Positions 52,443 to 61,038 are shown, counted from the first letter of the stretch. The stretch: DNA of 64,000 nucleotides from Acidobacteriaceae bacterium (GCA_003134855.1 PLCS01000007.1:505011-569010); one strand, 5' to 3'. The notes: generated by a model from the sequence alone, not told the origin. Program-made: numbers and translations.

Positions 52443-52784
52443 ATGTCCGCAGCCAATGACGTGATCCAATCCAACGACAGCAGCATGACCAGCCCCGAGC
52501 CCGGCCTCTGGCGGCAGGTGATGTCCTATAGCCAAAACCTCATGCTCGTTCGACACAAAATCGAGCCAGGATGGGCCGGCGCGGCGCACAGCCACCCGCA
52601 TGAGCAATTGGTTTACGTCGTCTCAGGCGCTATCCAGCTCACCGTCGCGGGCATTCCCCGCAAATTGCAGACTGGAGAGAGCATTCTGGTGGCCGGCGGC
52701 GTGGAACACCAGGCCAGTTCGGAGCAGGCGGCGGAGGTTCTCGACATTTTTGCGCCATTCCGCGAGGAGTACGCCACCCAATAG
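52443..52784 (+). CDS. Small cupin-domain protein
   Basis: Single-cupin protein of 113 residues. Cupin motif 1 is HSHPHEQLVYVVSG (metal His residues and Glu/Gln) and motif 2 is GVEHQASSEQ. Likely metal-binding; ligand unknown. Lies between trpS and scpA on the same strand. Confidence 0.83.
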   Translation: MSAANDVIQSNDSSMTSPEPGLWRQVMSYSQNLMLVRHKIEPGWAGAAHSHPHEQLVYVVSGAIQLTVAGIPRKLQTGESILVAGGVEHQASSEQAAEVLDIFAPFREEYATQ

Positions 52785-52832
52785 AGTACATTCTTGAATA
52801 GTCCCAAAGCGGCCTCTGGAAGAGAAAGAGCC

Positions 52833-53753
52833 TTGACCGAATCCTCGACCCAACCCGAAAGCACCCCCGCCGAGGCGATCCCTGCCCAGACCGCCACCCA
52901 GACCGCCGAAGAGAAGGCTGTCGAAAAGGCCGCCGTCAAGGCTGCCGCCAAGCAGAAGCAGCGCGACGAGGAGGCCGAGGAATCGCCGTTTTCCGTCTTT
53001 GTGGGGCAGGTCTATGACGGCCCGCTCGACCTGCTGCTGGACCTGATCCGCAAGCAGGACATCGACATCTACGATATTCCCATCGCCCGGATCACCGCGC
53101 AGTTCCTGGCCTACGTCAATCAGCTCAAGGCCAGCGACGTGGATGTAGCCGGCGAGTTTATCTACACCGCTTCTCTGCTGATCCACATCAAGAGCAAGAT
53201 GCTGCTGCCGCGCGCGCCCACGGGCCCGGAAGACGAGGCCGAAGATCCCCGCCGCGAGCTGGTGGAGCGGCTGCTGGAGCACGAGCGCTTCAAGAACGCC
53301 GCGCAGATGCTGCAACAGAAGCAGATGCTCGAAGCGGCCAGCTGGTCCAACCCCGGCATCCGCGAATTCAAGGAAGAGGAGGCCGCGGAGCCGGAGATCG
53401 CCGCCGACACGGTGGACCTGGTGCGCGTCTTCCGCGATATTTTGGAGCGCGCCCGGACGCGGCCCACCCTCAACGTTATGGAAGACTCTGTGACCGTGGG
53501 CCAGATGATCCAGTTCCTCGCCCGCCGGCTCAACATGGAAGACAAGCCGGTGGCGCTGCGCCGGCTGTTGAGCCACACGCGCAGCGAGCGGGCGCTGATC
53601 GCCATCTTTCTGGCGCTGCTGGAGATGGTCCGCATGCAGGCCATCCTTCTCCGCCAGGACCGCGCCTTCAGCGAAATCTTCGTCAAGAAGCACAGCGGCT
53701 TCGACGCCGTGATGAACGAAGGACTGATGAACACCCACGACGACTGGCGGTAA
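52833..53753 (+). CDS. scpA: Segregation and condensation protein A
   Basis: Kleisin subunit of the SMC complex, 306 residues. N-terminal Ala/Glu-rich tail, then FVGQVYDGPLDLLLDLIRKQDIDIYDIPIARIT and LIHIKSKMLLPR, the ScpA signature; the winged-helix end (ALIAIFLALLEMVRMQAILLRQD) is intact. TTG 52833 is preferred because of the AAGAG/GGAAGAG upstream; TTG 52794 would only add 13 residues. scpB is not seen next to it. Confidence 0.92.
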   Translation: MTESSTQPESTPAEAIPAQTATQTAEEKAVEKAAVKAAAKQKQRDEEAEESPFSVFVGQVYDGPLDLLLDLIRKQDIDIYDIPIARITAQFLAYVNQLKASDVDVAGEFIYTASLLIHIKSKMLLPRAPTGPEDEAEDPRRELVERLLEHERFKNAAQMLQQKQMLEAASWSNPGIREFKEEEAAEPEIAADTVDLVRVFRDILERARTRPTLNVMEDSVTVGQMIQFLARRLNMEDKPVALRRLLSHTRSERALIAIFLALLEMVRMQAILLRQDRAFSEIFVKKHSGFDAVMNEGLMNTHDDWR

Positions 53754-53788
53754 GGGATTGCAGGACTGGCTCCGTTCCGGCTTGGTCC

Positions 53789-53815
53789 CTCCGCGGTGTG
53801 ATCCGAATCACGGAG
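53789..53815. promoter_or_regulatory. CRP/FNR-type palindrome upstream of the ferredoxin gene
   Basis: GTGAT-CCGA-ATCAC (53798-53811), within TGTGA-N6-TCACG, matches 9 of 10 positions of the CRP consensus and the layout of FNR sites. Extended by outer CTCCG/CGGAG arms. It lies about 80 bases before the ferredoxin start codon. Confidence 0.45.
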
Positions 53816-53891
53816 TCAATGGGTCAAAGTGGATAGCCTTGATCGTAGGGCGTATGCGCCTTGAGCGCTCAAGCGACCCAGGAGTTTCATC

Positions 53892-54146
53892 ATGGCTTAT
53901 GTAATTACCGATGCCTGCATCAAGGACTATATCTGCGCGGCGGAGTGCGCCACCGCCGCCATCGCGCCCGCATCAGCCGACGATCCAGCCGCCGTCGGCG
54001 TCTCCCAGTTGTTCATCAACCCGGATGAGTGCATCGACTGCGGCAACTGCGCGTCGATCTGTCCCTCGGGCGCGATCTTCGCGGAAGACGAACTTCCGGC
54101 GGAGAAGGCGCATTTTGCCGGCAAGAACAAGGCCTACTTTAACTAA
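53892..54146 (+). CDS. 4Fe-4S ferredoxin, one site altered
   Basis: Small electron carrier of 84 residues. CIDCGNCASICP (second site) is a complete CxxCxxCxxxCP. The first site reads CIKDYICAAECATAAI, with no CP and altered spacing relative to the usual CIGxKDxxCVEVCP. AGGAG lies 8 bases before the ATG. Acidobacterial homologues may share this; whether two clusters are bound is open. Its TAA is the first base set of the four-hairpin repeat. Confidence 0.75.
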   Translation: MAYVITDACIKDYICAAECATAAIAPASADDPAAVGVSQLFINPDECIDCGNCASICPSGAIFAEDELPAEKAHFAGKNKAYFN

Positions 54147-54297
54147 GAGCTTATCCGTAAATTGCGAAATTTGTAGCGCCGCTCTCCAGAGCGGCTGTCG
54201 TGCAGGTCTCCAGACCTGCACCCATCGTCTCTGGCGTCTTGGAAGCCGCCAGTACAGCCGGTCTGGAAACCGGCGCTACAATTTGCGGATAGGCTCT
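54146..54297. mobile_element. 152-bp four-hairpin element with terminal inverted repeats
   Basis: Ends AGAGCTTATCCGTAAATTG (54146-54164) and CAATTTGCGGATAGGCTCT (54279-54297) are inverted with two mismatches. Inside are four hairpins in a row, with the cores CCGCTCT/AGAGCGG, GTGCAGGTCT/AGACCTGCAC (perfect), TGGCG/CCGCCA and GCCGGT/ACCGGC, flanked by TTGTAGCGCC and GGCGCTACAA. Structure of a REP/REPIN-like, TnpA-mobilised non-autonomous element; no transposase in view. It starts at the last base of the ferredoxin stop. Confidence 0.75.
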
Positions 54298-54368
54298 AAA
54301 TCGGCATTATGCGGGGATTGCCCCCCCCCCGCCTCCCTCCGCAAGGAGATGGCGCGCATCAGCCGCTC

Positions 54369-56882
54369 TCACGGCTCGCTTTTGGCGGGCTGTGCCGGGG
54401 CAGCCGTAGGCTGAGCCTGCGCTGGGCCAGCCGCTGAAGCCGATGCATTCACCAGCTTCACCGGCAGGGTCAGCGTCTGCACCGTCTCCGGGTCGTCGCG
54501 CAGCTTCAGGTAGAGGACGCCGTTCAGCGGATGGGGAACGCTTACCTGGGTTCCTGTAAACTCCGGCGGCAGATCGGCGGCGTTGTCGAAATCCGGCGTA
54601 GAGGCGATCGACGCGGCCAGGAAAAGGTTGCTCCCAGTCAGCGTGCAGGGCTTGGCCAGGGCGCGCGGGCAGTGCAACTCCTTGAAGCCGGGCAGCCGCA
54701 CCAGCGTTCCCAAGGTCAGCCAACCGCCGGTGACCCCGTCCTCCGAGAGCGCGCGGGCCCGCAGCGGACCAAAGGCCGAGGAGCCGAAGCGGGCCAGCGG
54801 TTCCACAACGCCCAGGGCGGTTTTTGCATCTTCGAGCATCAGGCTGCCGTCGGCCAGCGACAACACAGTGCTGAAACTGCCGTCGGCCGCGGCTACCTCG
54901 ACCTTTTCACCGCGGGGGAAGCGCGGCGGCACGCTGGTGCGGAGAAAGAAGACCAGCCGCCGTTCGACGGGCAGGTCGTCGGGGCTGCCCAGTTGCACCG
55001 GCGAGGGCGGGGCGGAGGCTTCGTCCTGCGTGCCCTTGCTGAGCAGCGTCACCTGCGGGCGGCGCGGCTCCACGCTGACCGGCACGCGCAGCAGACGGCC
55101 GTCCTGCAACAGCACGCCGGCATTGGCGCGTTTTCCCGGCTCCAGGGCGGCTGTTGAGCTGTCGGCGTTCATCGCCAACTGGTCATAGTCCTGCACGCGG
55201 CTGAGTGTGGACGGGGTCCAGGTGATGCCGCCCAGGCTGACTTTGGCTACCTCATCCAGCCGGTTGCCTTTCAACAGCGCCACCGCGTCTCCCGCGCTCA
55301 GCGTCAGGCGGTCGAGCGCCGCCGCCTCGGCATAGGCCACCATCGGCAACGGGTCTGGCTTTTCCAGTCCAAACTGATAGATTTCCAGAATCACCGGCCC
55401 GGGCGGCGCGTCCTTCATGGGGACGACAACCTCCAACTGATCCGGCCTGGGAGACTTCCAGGCCAGCTTAAGCGGTGTGCCGGGGGGGGCTGCCTGCACT
55501 TCGATTCGCTCCACGCACAACGCATTTTCCCCTTCGATGTGCAACGTGTCCTCGCGGCCCACCACCAGCGCCGACTGGTCGGCTGCCGTCAGGCTCCACT
55601 TGTCAGCCTGTGCGGCGAGCAGGTGGAAGCGCGGCCCCTCCCAGTCGTCAAAGCCCCACTTGCCGCGCACCACGCCGGTCAGCTCGCCCGCCGGCAAGGG
55701 CGGTGCGGGTTGCGCCAGCGCCAGCACCAGTCCGCCCTGCGATGGATCGGTCTTCATCGGCAGATCCACCGGGCTGCCCTTGTTCTTCTTACTGCTTTTG
55801 TCCTCAATGTGCAGCTTCAGATCGTGGGCCAGTTCCGTGGCAAAGACCATAGGCGCGCCCTCAACCGGCAGCACCAGCTCAGGCTTCTCTGCGCAAAATC
55901 TATCCGCCGAGTTCACCGGATGCAGCGGCGGCGGCTTGACCGCGCCCACCGGCGGAAGCGCCACCACCACCACCGACTTGGGATCGCGGAACGAGGGCGG
56001 CACATTCAGCCGCAAGTTGAGCGTGTCTTTGGCCGGCAGCGCCAGCGCGGGAATGTACTGGAAATGCGCTGTGTGCAGCGAGGCAAGAATCCTGGCCGTG
56101 TCCACGATGGCGCCGACATAAGGGCTGTAAGCGCCCGCGCCAGCCAGGTTCGAGTAGCTGATCTGGTTCATCAGGTCCGCGTTCGAACCGCTGGTCAGTT
56201 GCGCCATCCGCGATTGCGCATTGGCGTCGTCCAGCACCAGCCCTTCCGTGTGTTGCAACAGGCAGGGAGCCTGCTGCTCGCTGGGCTTGTCAAAGCATTG
56301 CTGGTCCAGCCGGATGCCCAGGCTGCGCGCCGCTCGCTCGGCGCGTTCCTTCAGCAAGCCGGGATCGGTCTGGGAGGTCTCCTTGACCTCGGCCAGGTAG
56401 GCGTCCAGGCGCATCCGGTCCCCGCTGGCCGCCTGCAAGTCCTGCACGGCGCGAACAAAGGCGCCGGGGCGGCCGCGCACCGCGGCGCGCAGAGTGCTGA
56501 AGCCGCCGCCCGTTTCCGGCGCCAGAAAGATCAGCGCCTGCTGGGCTTCTTCGGGCACGGTGACGAAGGCGCCTTCTTCGCGCGCCTGGCGGCTCCAGGT
56601 CTCCACGCGGGTAAACCACTCCGGCGGCGGCGGATTCATTGCCCCGCGCAGAAAGGCGACAATCAGCACATAATGGGCCGACTGGCTCTCGGGAAAGTCG
56701 GGGTGAATCCACAGCCGGTCTCCGGGCAGCAGGTTGGGGGTTTCGCCGATCGGCAGCGTGACCACTCCCCGCTTGACGCGGATGTCCACCTTCGGCCCGG
56801 AAAGATCGAAAGCCGGCTCGGCGGCGTGTACTCCGGTAGTAACCAGGCAGAAAAGCAGCAGCAATTGCAAACAGCGGCGCAT
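54369..56882 (-). CDS. Large secreted protein of unknown function
   Basis: Protein of 837 residues with signal peptide MRRCLQLLLLFCLVTTGVHA. No catalytic motif is seen. Beta-rich modules (LSGPKVDIRVKRGVVTLPIGETPNLLPGDRLWIHPDFPESQ; IYQFGLEKPDPLPMVAYAEAAALDRLTLSAGDAVALLKGNRLDEVAKVSLGG) and a Pro/Ala tail (TAAPAQPAKSEP) suggest a multi-domain exported or surface protein. A run of eight C bases in the coding strand lies near 55482-55490 (at QAAPPGTP). Weak ribosome site; ATG 56882 is set by the signal peptide. Confidence 0.7.
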   Translation of the reverse strand: MRRCLQLLLLFCLVTTGVHAAEPAFDLSGPKVDIRVKRGVVTLPIGETPNLLPGDRLWIHPDFPESQSAHYVLIVAFLRGAMNPPPPEWFTRVETWSRQAREEGAFVTVPEEAQQALIFLAPETGGGFSTLRAAVRGRPGAFVRAVQDLQAASGDRMRLDAYLAEVKETSQTDPGLLKERAERAARSLGIRLDQQCFDKPSEQQAPCLLQHTEGLVLDDANAQSRMAQLTSGSNADLMNQISYSNLAGAGAYSPYVGAIVDTARILASLHTAHFQYIPALALPAKDTLNLRLNVPPSFRDPKSVVVVALPPVGAVKPPPLHPVNSADRFCAEKPELVLPVEGAPMVFATELAHDLKLHIEDKSSKKNKGSPVDLPMKTDPSQGGLVLALAQPAPPLPAGELTGVVRGKWGFDDWEGPRFHLLAAQADKWSLTAADQSALVVGREDTLHIEGENALCVERIEVQAAPPGTPLKLAWKSPRPDQLEVVVPMKDAPPGPVILEIYQFGLEKPDPLPMVAYAEAAALDRLTLSAGDAVALLKGNRLDEVAKVSLGGITWTPSTLSRVQDYDQLAMNADSSTAALEPGKRANAGVLLQDGRLLRVPVSVEPRRPQVTLLSKGTQDEASAPPSPVQLGSPDDLPVERRLVFFLRTSVPPRFPRGEKVEVAAADGSFSTVLSLADGSLMLEDAKTALGVVEPLARFGSSAFGPLRARALSEDGVTGGWLTLGTLVRLPGFKELHCPRALAKPCTLTGSNLFLAASIASTPDFDNAADLPPEFTGTQVSVPHPLNGVLYLKLRDDPETVQTLTLPVKLVNASASAAGPAQAQPTAAPAQPAKSEP

Positions 56883-57025
56883 ATCTTCTATTGTACGGAG
56901 CAAGCCCCAGACACTGTGCGACGGCTGCACATTATTTCCCGGCCGGCGCGGCAGACAGAGGGGGCTTGTGGGCACAGTAAGGCGACTATTGATCCAACCC
57001 GTAATAACCAAGATTTCCGTGCCCC

Positions 57026-57056
57026 ATCCTTGCGCCTTTTTCTGGCGCAAGGGTGG
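57026..57056 (+). repeat. Hairpin repeat, diverged copy
   Basis: CCTTGCGCC (57028-57036), loop TTTTTCT, GGCGCAAGG (57044-57052), flanked by CCCAT/GTGGGA. Same plan as the GGACC-type copies but a different stem. Between the secreted protein and the PadR operon. Confidence 0.6.
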
Positions 57057-57083
57057 GAAACTGCAAACTGATTTCGGGCCTGA

Positions 57084-57803
57084 TCAATCGGCGGAAACGG
57101 AGCGAGTCTCTTTGAGTCGCCAAAGGAGATAGGGCAGAGCGGAGAGCGAGAGAATCGCCAGAGCACGAAGCACGCCTTCGGAGATGGCCTGACTCGAGGG
57201 CGCAAGAGTGAAGAAGTTCATGCGGATGTGCCCAAGCCCGCCGGGCACTGCCGTCCGACTCGCCTGAATTTGGGCGGTGGCTCCCATCCACGCGATCAGC
57301 ACCAAACCAGCCATGGGCCAAACCGCCTTCAATCGCTGCCGGACAGCCACGTAACCGATTCCCCAACCAACGAGAATCGGCGCGCTGTAATAGAGCAGCC
57401 TGCCAATGTCAAAATAGAGAATCGCGAAACCGCCAACGGGGACGAAAGGCGAATCCGTTCCCGGCAGAAAGATATTCCAGCCAGACAACAATATGAGGCA
57501 GGCTACCAGGTACGCTCCGGCCAGCAGAAAGAGCGGGGCGAGTCCGAAGACGGCCCACGGCGCACGCACACACCAGGATTGGAAGTGGCGCTGCTCGATC
57601 ATCGCCCTGGCAAGATCGTCTATCCCGCCGAGCCGGACGAGTGCCGCGGATTCCGCATCCGCGCGGCTGCGGCCCGCGCGTTCCTCTTCCCCCGTCAAGT
57701 CAGTCCAATGATCGGCAAGTTCGGTCAGATAGCGCCGCACATGCCGTGGCGCAACGCCAGCCCGCAGCAGGCGTTCACGAAGTTCGTTGAATGGCTTCGC
57801 CAT
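57084..57803 (-). CDS. Membrane protein with permease-prefix-like N-domain
   Basis: Protein of 239 residues. An acidic/basic helical N-domain (FNELRERLLRAGVAPRHVRRYLTELADHWTDL... ALVRLGGIDDLARAMIEQ) resembles the N-terminal domain found before ABC permeases and next to PadR regulators. Five to six hydrophobic helices follow (PWAVFGLAPLFLLAGAYLVA; VGWGIGYVAV; AILSLSALPYLLW). Overlaps the PadR gene by 29 bases, so co-translated and probably PadR-controlled. Role unknown. Confidence 0.75.
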   Translation of the reverse strand: MAKPFNELRERLLRAGVAPRHVRRYLTELADHWTDLTGEEERAGRSRADAESAALVRLGGIDDLARAMIEQRHFQSWCVRAPWAVFGLAPLFLLAGAYLVACLILLSGWNIFLPGTDSPFVPVGGFAILYFDIGRLLYYSAPILVGWGIGYVAVRQRLKAVWPMAGLVLIAWMGATAQIQASRTAVPGGLGHIRMNFFTLAPSSQAISEGVLRALAILSLSALPYLLWRLKETRSVSAD

Positions 57804-58140
57804 GTTGTCCTCCCGTCAATATTGTTTGGATTGCGGCCGTCAGATGGGTCCAAGCCTCCGCCAGATCCGCCAATCGAGACGATCCGGCGTGCGTTACAGA
57901 GTAATAGATGCGGCTGCGGCCGTTGACGGTCTTGCGGCTCGACGCCAGTGCCCCGTCGTGTTCCAGCCCATGCAGCACGGGATAGACCGCGCCTTCGCCG
58001 ATTGTGATCACCGCTCCGGTGCGACTGCGGATTGCTTGAACGATCTCGTAGCCATACATCTCCTCTTGCTGGAGCAGCCTGAGGATCAGCAGCTCCGGAA
58101 CGCCATTCATAAAATTCGGATTGGTTTCGCGCGCAGCCAT
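57775..58140 (-). CDS. PadR-family transcriptional regulator
   Basis: Winged-helix repressor of 121 residues: LLILRLLQQEEMYGYEIVQAIRSRTG, IGEGAVYPVLHGLEHDGAL, YYSVTHAGSSRLADLAEAW. Single short C-terminal helix (subgroup 2). First gene of a two-gene operon with a membrane protein. No untranslated leader is predicted (see promoter). Confidence 0.92.
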   Translation of the reverse strand: MAARETNPNFMNGVPELLILRLLQQEEMYGYEIVQAIRSRTGAVITIGEGAVYPVLHGLEHDGALASSRKTVNGRSRIYYSVTHAGSSRLADLAEAWTHLTAAIQTILTGGQHGEAIQRTS

Positions 58141-58147
58141 TGAAGAT

Positions 58148-58176
58148 ACTATACCTCACAGTTCGATGCATTGCAA
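58148..58176 (-). promoter_or_regulatory. Promoter of padR, leaderless
   Basis: On the minus strand TTGCAA (58176-58171), 17-base spacer, TATAGT (58153-58148), then seven bases to ATG 58140. With normal start spacing transcription would begin at or next to the A of ATG, so the mRNA is leaderless. No ribosome site is present. Confidence 0.65.
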
Positions 58177-58690
58177 GATGGGGGGCAGATTTTTTGCAAC
58201 AGCGGGAACGCTGTCCCTTGGCGCAACACTCAGTATCAAAATCAGACACTGTTTTTTGCAAAACTGCTCGCAAAACGGTTTTATCGGTTACACTGTTGGA
58301 TGAATAGCTTCAAGCTGAGCGATTAGCTAGAGTTTTTCTCCAATTCAACTGCGTGGAAGCAACCAGCGGAAGATGGCCATGATTCGGGCAGAAGTCCTGA
58401 AAGCGCCATGAGCCGCATTAACTTCATCGTGTAATACATTCGCCTGCCGGAAGAGGGCAGACGCCCTTCCAACGGATCGTAACCCAGCTCGAAGAATCGC
58501 CGGGATGCGCCCCTGGCAATCCGCAACAGAGGATGAATTGCAACCCATCCTCTGCCGCGATGAATGAATTTCTAAACTAAGGCTGCTCAATTTTGTCCGC
58601 GCGGCTCAAACTCCGGAAGCAGGCCATGAAGCCAGCCGGAAACATTACAGCGCAGACGGACATCGGCGGCAGCATTACGGAGAAGGAAAA
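58177..58690. other. Intergenic region, no gene supported
   Basis: About 510 bases between padR and the next rightward gene. Short frames exist on both strands (a 67-codon minus frame near 58323-58526), but none has a ribosome site or a recognisable domain. No repeat of the dispersed families is seen. Confidence 0.4.
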
Positions 58691-59413
58691 ATGAAATCGA
58701 CAAAAGCAGTTCAAAGTAGCGTAGAAATAGGCAATCTGAGCATACCCGACGCGGAAGAGATCATCGAAGAAGCTCTGAATGAACTAGCCGCCTCAACCGA
58801 CCCCAACCTGGTGCAGGCCATGCCATTCCTGGCGCCTCCGGGCTATCAGGCGATCGTCGAGCTGTGCGGAGAAAACGGGCGCAGCAAGCGGCGCAACGCA
58901 ATGGCGAATTCGTGGTCGGCGGAGGAGGACGAGGTGCGCATCTACTTCGAGCGTATCGACGGCGCCGAGCTGGCCCCGCGTCCCGTCCGCGTTCCGCGCG
59001 CCATCTCCGGAAACGGCTTCGAAGCCGAGGACGACGACGGCCAGGAGGCGCTGATTCCCGCCGACCTGGACGCGCGCGTGAAGGAACTTTGTTCGTCGCT
59101 AGCCGAGGCTGAGCGGGGCGGTCACGCCTTCATCGCCCTGAAGTGGTTCCGCGACTCCTTCCTGCCGCGCAAGGCCTTCCGCTGGAATCAGCATCCGGAG
59201 TCGCGCCAGGCGGTGCTGGCCGAGGCCATCCAGCGCGGCGTCGTGGTCACCAGCAAGATCGCCAACCCCAAGACCCCGGCCTATCCCACCACCACCATCC
59301 GCCTCAACCGCGCCGAAGCTGGAATGCCCGACGAGGCGCAGCGCTTCCATCCGGTCGCGGCGCATGGCGACTCCATTGCCGAAGCGATTGAAGAAGAACG
59401 GGGGAACCTGTGA
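58691..59413 (+). CDS. Unknown protein coupled to a PIN-domain protein
   Basis: Protein of 240 residues, soluble, acidic. No domain is recognised. It contains AIVELCGENGRSKRRNAMAN and a short acidic tail (DSIAEAIEEERGNL). AAGGA lies 5 bases before ATG 58691. Its TGA overlaps the GTG start of the PIN gene (GTGA), the layout of antitoxin-toxin pairs, but it is far larger than ordinary PIN antitoxins. Confidence 0.6.
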   Translation: MKSTKAVQSSVEIGNLSIPDAEEIIEEALNELAASTDPNLVQAMPFLAPPGYQAIVELCGENGRSKRRNAMANSWSAEEDEVRIYFERIDGAELAPRPVRVPRAISGNGFEAEDDDGQEALIPADLDARVKELCSSLAEAERGGHAFIALKWFRDSFLPRKAFRWNQHPESRQAVLAEAIQRGVVVTSKIANPKTPAYPTTTIRLNRAEAGMPDEAQRFHPVAAHGDSIAEAIEEERGNL

Positions 59414-59904
59414 GCTGCTACTTTCTTGAGGCCACCGCCTTCGCCAAGCTCTTTGTCCAGGAGCAGGGCACCGACGAGCTCATCCGCCTGATGGAGGCCG
59501 TGGAGGACAATCGCAAGCTGATCTCCGCCTCCACGCCGCTGGAGGTCTACGGGGCCATCCGCCGCCGCGAGCGGGCCGGCGGCATCAGCGCCGAAGACGC
59601 CACCGCGGCGCTGGAGATTCTGCGCATGGAGGCCGCGCGCATGGTCCAGGAGCCGCTGAACCCGGCGGTTCTGGAAGCCGCCCGCCAGCTCCTCGACCGC
59701 ACCACGCTGCGCTGGCCCGACAGCCTGCAACTGGCCGCCGCCATCGTCGCTCGCGATATGTTCCAGGGCACCGAGATCATCTTCGTCTCCGCCTCGCCGC
59801 TGCTACTGGAAGCTGCGAAGAGCGAAGGCTTCCACACGCTCGATCCGGCCAAGGAAGCGGTTGCGGCGGTGAAGGAAGTCGCTGAGCCGGTTCCGGAAGC
59901 GTAA
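59410..59904 (+). CDS. PIN-domain protein, divergent active site
   Basis: Protein of 164 residues. PIN-like by pattern: CYFLEATAFAKLF at the start, STPLEVYGAIRRR and LRWPDSLQLAAAIVA, where the last Asp/Ser motif is typical. The first catalytic Asp is Glu (FLEATA in place of YxDTSA) and the last one (usually VTFDxxL) reads IIFVSASPL without Asp. A weakened or altered ribonuclease, or a non-catalytic member. GTG start overlaps the preceding gene. Confidence 0.72.
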   Translation: MSCYFLEATAFAKLFVQEQGTDELIRLMEAVEDNRKLISASTPLEVYGAIRRRERAGGISAEDATAALEILRMEAARMVQEPLNPAVLEAARQLLDRTTLRWPDSLQLAAAIVARDMFQGTEIIFVSASPLLLEAAKSEGFHTLDPAKEAVAAVKEVAEPVPEA

Positions 59905-59979
59905 TGAGGGGAATCCCGCATCGCAGAAGCGAGATGCATCGCGCCCGCAGCGTGAATGCAAGAGGAGTTTTCGCTCTCT

Positions 59980-61038
59980 ATGAAAGCCGCGAAGATCCAG
60001 CCTGACCTTGAACCCTTCCCCAACTGCCCCGCCCTCGACGGCTGCCACTGCGTCACCAACTCCCTGGCCAAGATCTTCCATCATGCGGGCCATCCTCTCT
60101 CCGAAGAGATGCTGCTGGGCCTGGGCGCAGGAATGGGGTTCATCTATTGGCAGATGAAGATGGGCGCGGGCGCGTATATCTTTATCGGCGGCAGGGCAAA
60201 CAACAAGAACTTCTACCAGGATCTCGGCGCGCGGACCGGCGTGAGGATTGGCGAGGTTACGACCTCCAGCGCTCCAAAGGCGGAAGCTGCTTTATTGCGG
60301 GAGCTGGCGCGGAAAGAGCCGGTGATGCTGGGCGGCGATATGGGCTTTCTGCCCTGGTTTCATTTCCCGGATGAGTATCACTTCGGCGGGCAAGCCTTTG
60401 TGGTTTGCGGCTATGACGGCGGGTGCACCGTTCTGGCCTCCGATATGGACCCGCGCATGGCCGGAGTGAAAAAGGGCTTCTATGCGCCGGTCACTTTGGA
60501 GCTGCTCGCCAAGGCGCGAAGCTCGCCCTACAAGCCGTTTCCGCCCAGGAACCTGCGCCTGGAGTTCGACTTTGCCAGGTTTCGCACTCCGGAGAGCAAG
60601 GAGATCACCGCATCGATTGCGCAGACAGTTGATGCTTTGCTCCATCCGCCGATCAAGAACTTCGGAGTCATGGGACTGAGTCACACCTCCAGCCAGTTGT
60701 TGAAGTGGCCGGCGATCTTCAAGGACAAAGAGCTGCGCATGAACCTCTTCAACCTCTACGTCTTCATCGAGATCGGAGGCACCGGAGGCGGCTGCTTCCG
60801 GCCCATGTATGCACGCTTTCTTGAACAAGGCGCGAAGATCGCCGGCAAGCCGGCGCTGGCGAGCGCCGCAGAGATATTCCATCAATCCGGCGGTAAGTTC
60901 ACGGAGATTGCCATGCTCTTCAAGGAGGCCGAAACGATGAAGGGTGTGGAGGAGAAGGTGCGATTCGCCTCGCGGCTCTTCGGCGAGATCGCCGATCTGG
61001 AAGAAAAGGCCTGCCTGCTTCTTGAAAAAGCAATTTGA
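59980..61038 (+). CDS. BtrH-N-like / DUF4872 protein
   Basis: Protein of 352 residues. Cys-His-rich N-terminus (FPNCPALDGCHCVTNSLAKIFHHAGHPLSEEMLLGLGAGMGFIYW) is the pattern of the BtrH N-terminal domain (papain-like acyltransferase fold) with a possible nucleophile Cys in DGCHCVTN. The C-terminal half matches DUF4872. Such proteins occur near peptide natural-product genes, but none lies here. GAGGAG lies 12 bases before ATG 59980; ATG 59956 is an alternative. Confidence 0.72.
   Translation: MKAAKIQPDLEPFPNCPALDGCHCVTNSLAKIFHHAGHPLSEEMLLGLGAGMGFIYWQMKMGAGAYIFIGGRANNKNFYQDLGARTGVRIGEVTTSSAPKAEAALLRELARKEPVMLGGDMGFLPWFHFPDEYHFGGQAFVVCGYDGGCTVLASDMDPRMAGVKKGFYAPVTLELLAKARSSPYKPFPPRNLRLEFDFARFRTPESKEITASIAQTVDALLHPPIKNFGVMGLSHTSSQLLKWPAIFKDKELRMNLFNLYVFIEIGGTGGGCFRPMYARFLEQGAKIAGKPALASAAEIFHQSGGKFTEIAMLFKEAETMKGVEEKVRFASRLFGEIADLEEKACLLLEKAI

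Noticed and set aside
58323-58526. Minus-strand 67-codon frame
   Set aside because: No ribosome site, no recognisable domain, and low-complexity composition; treated as intergenic.
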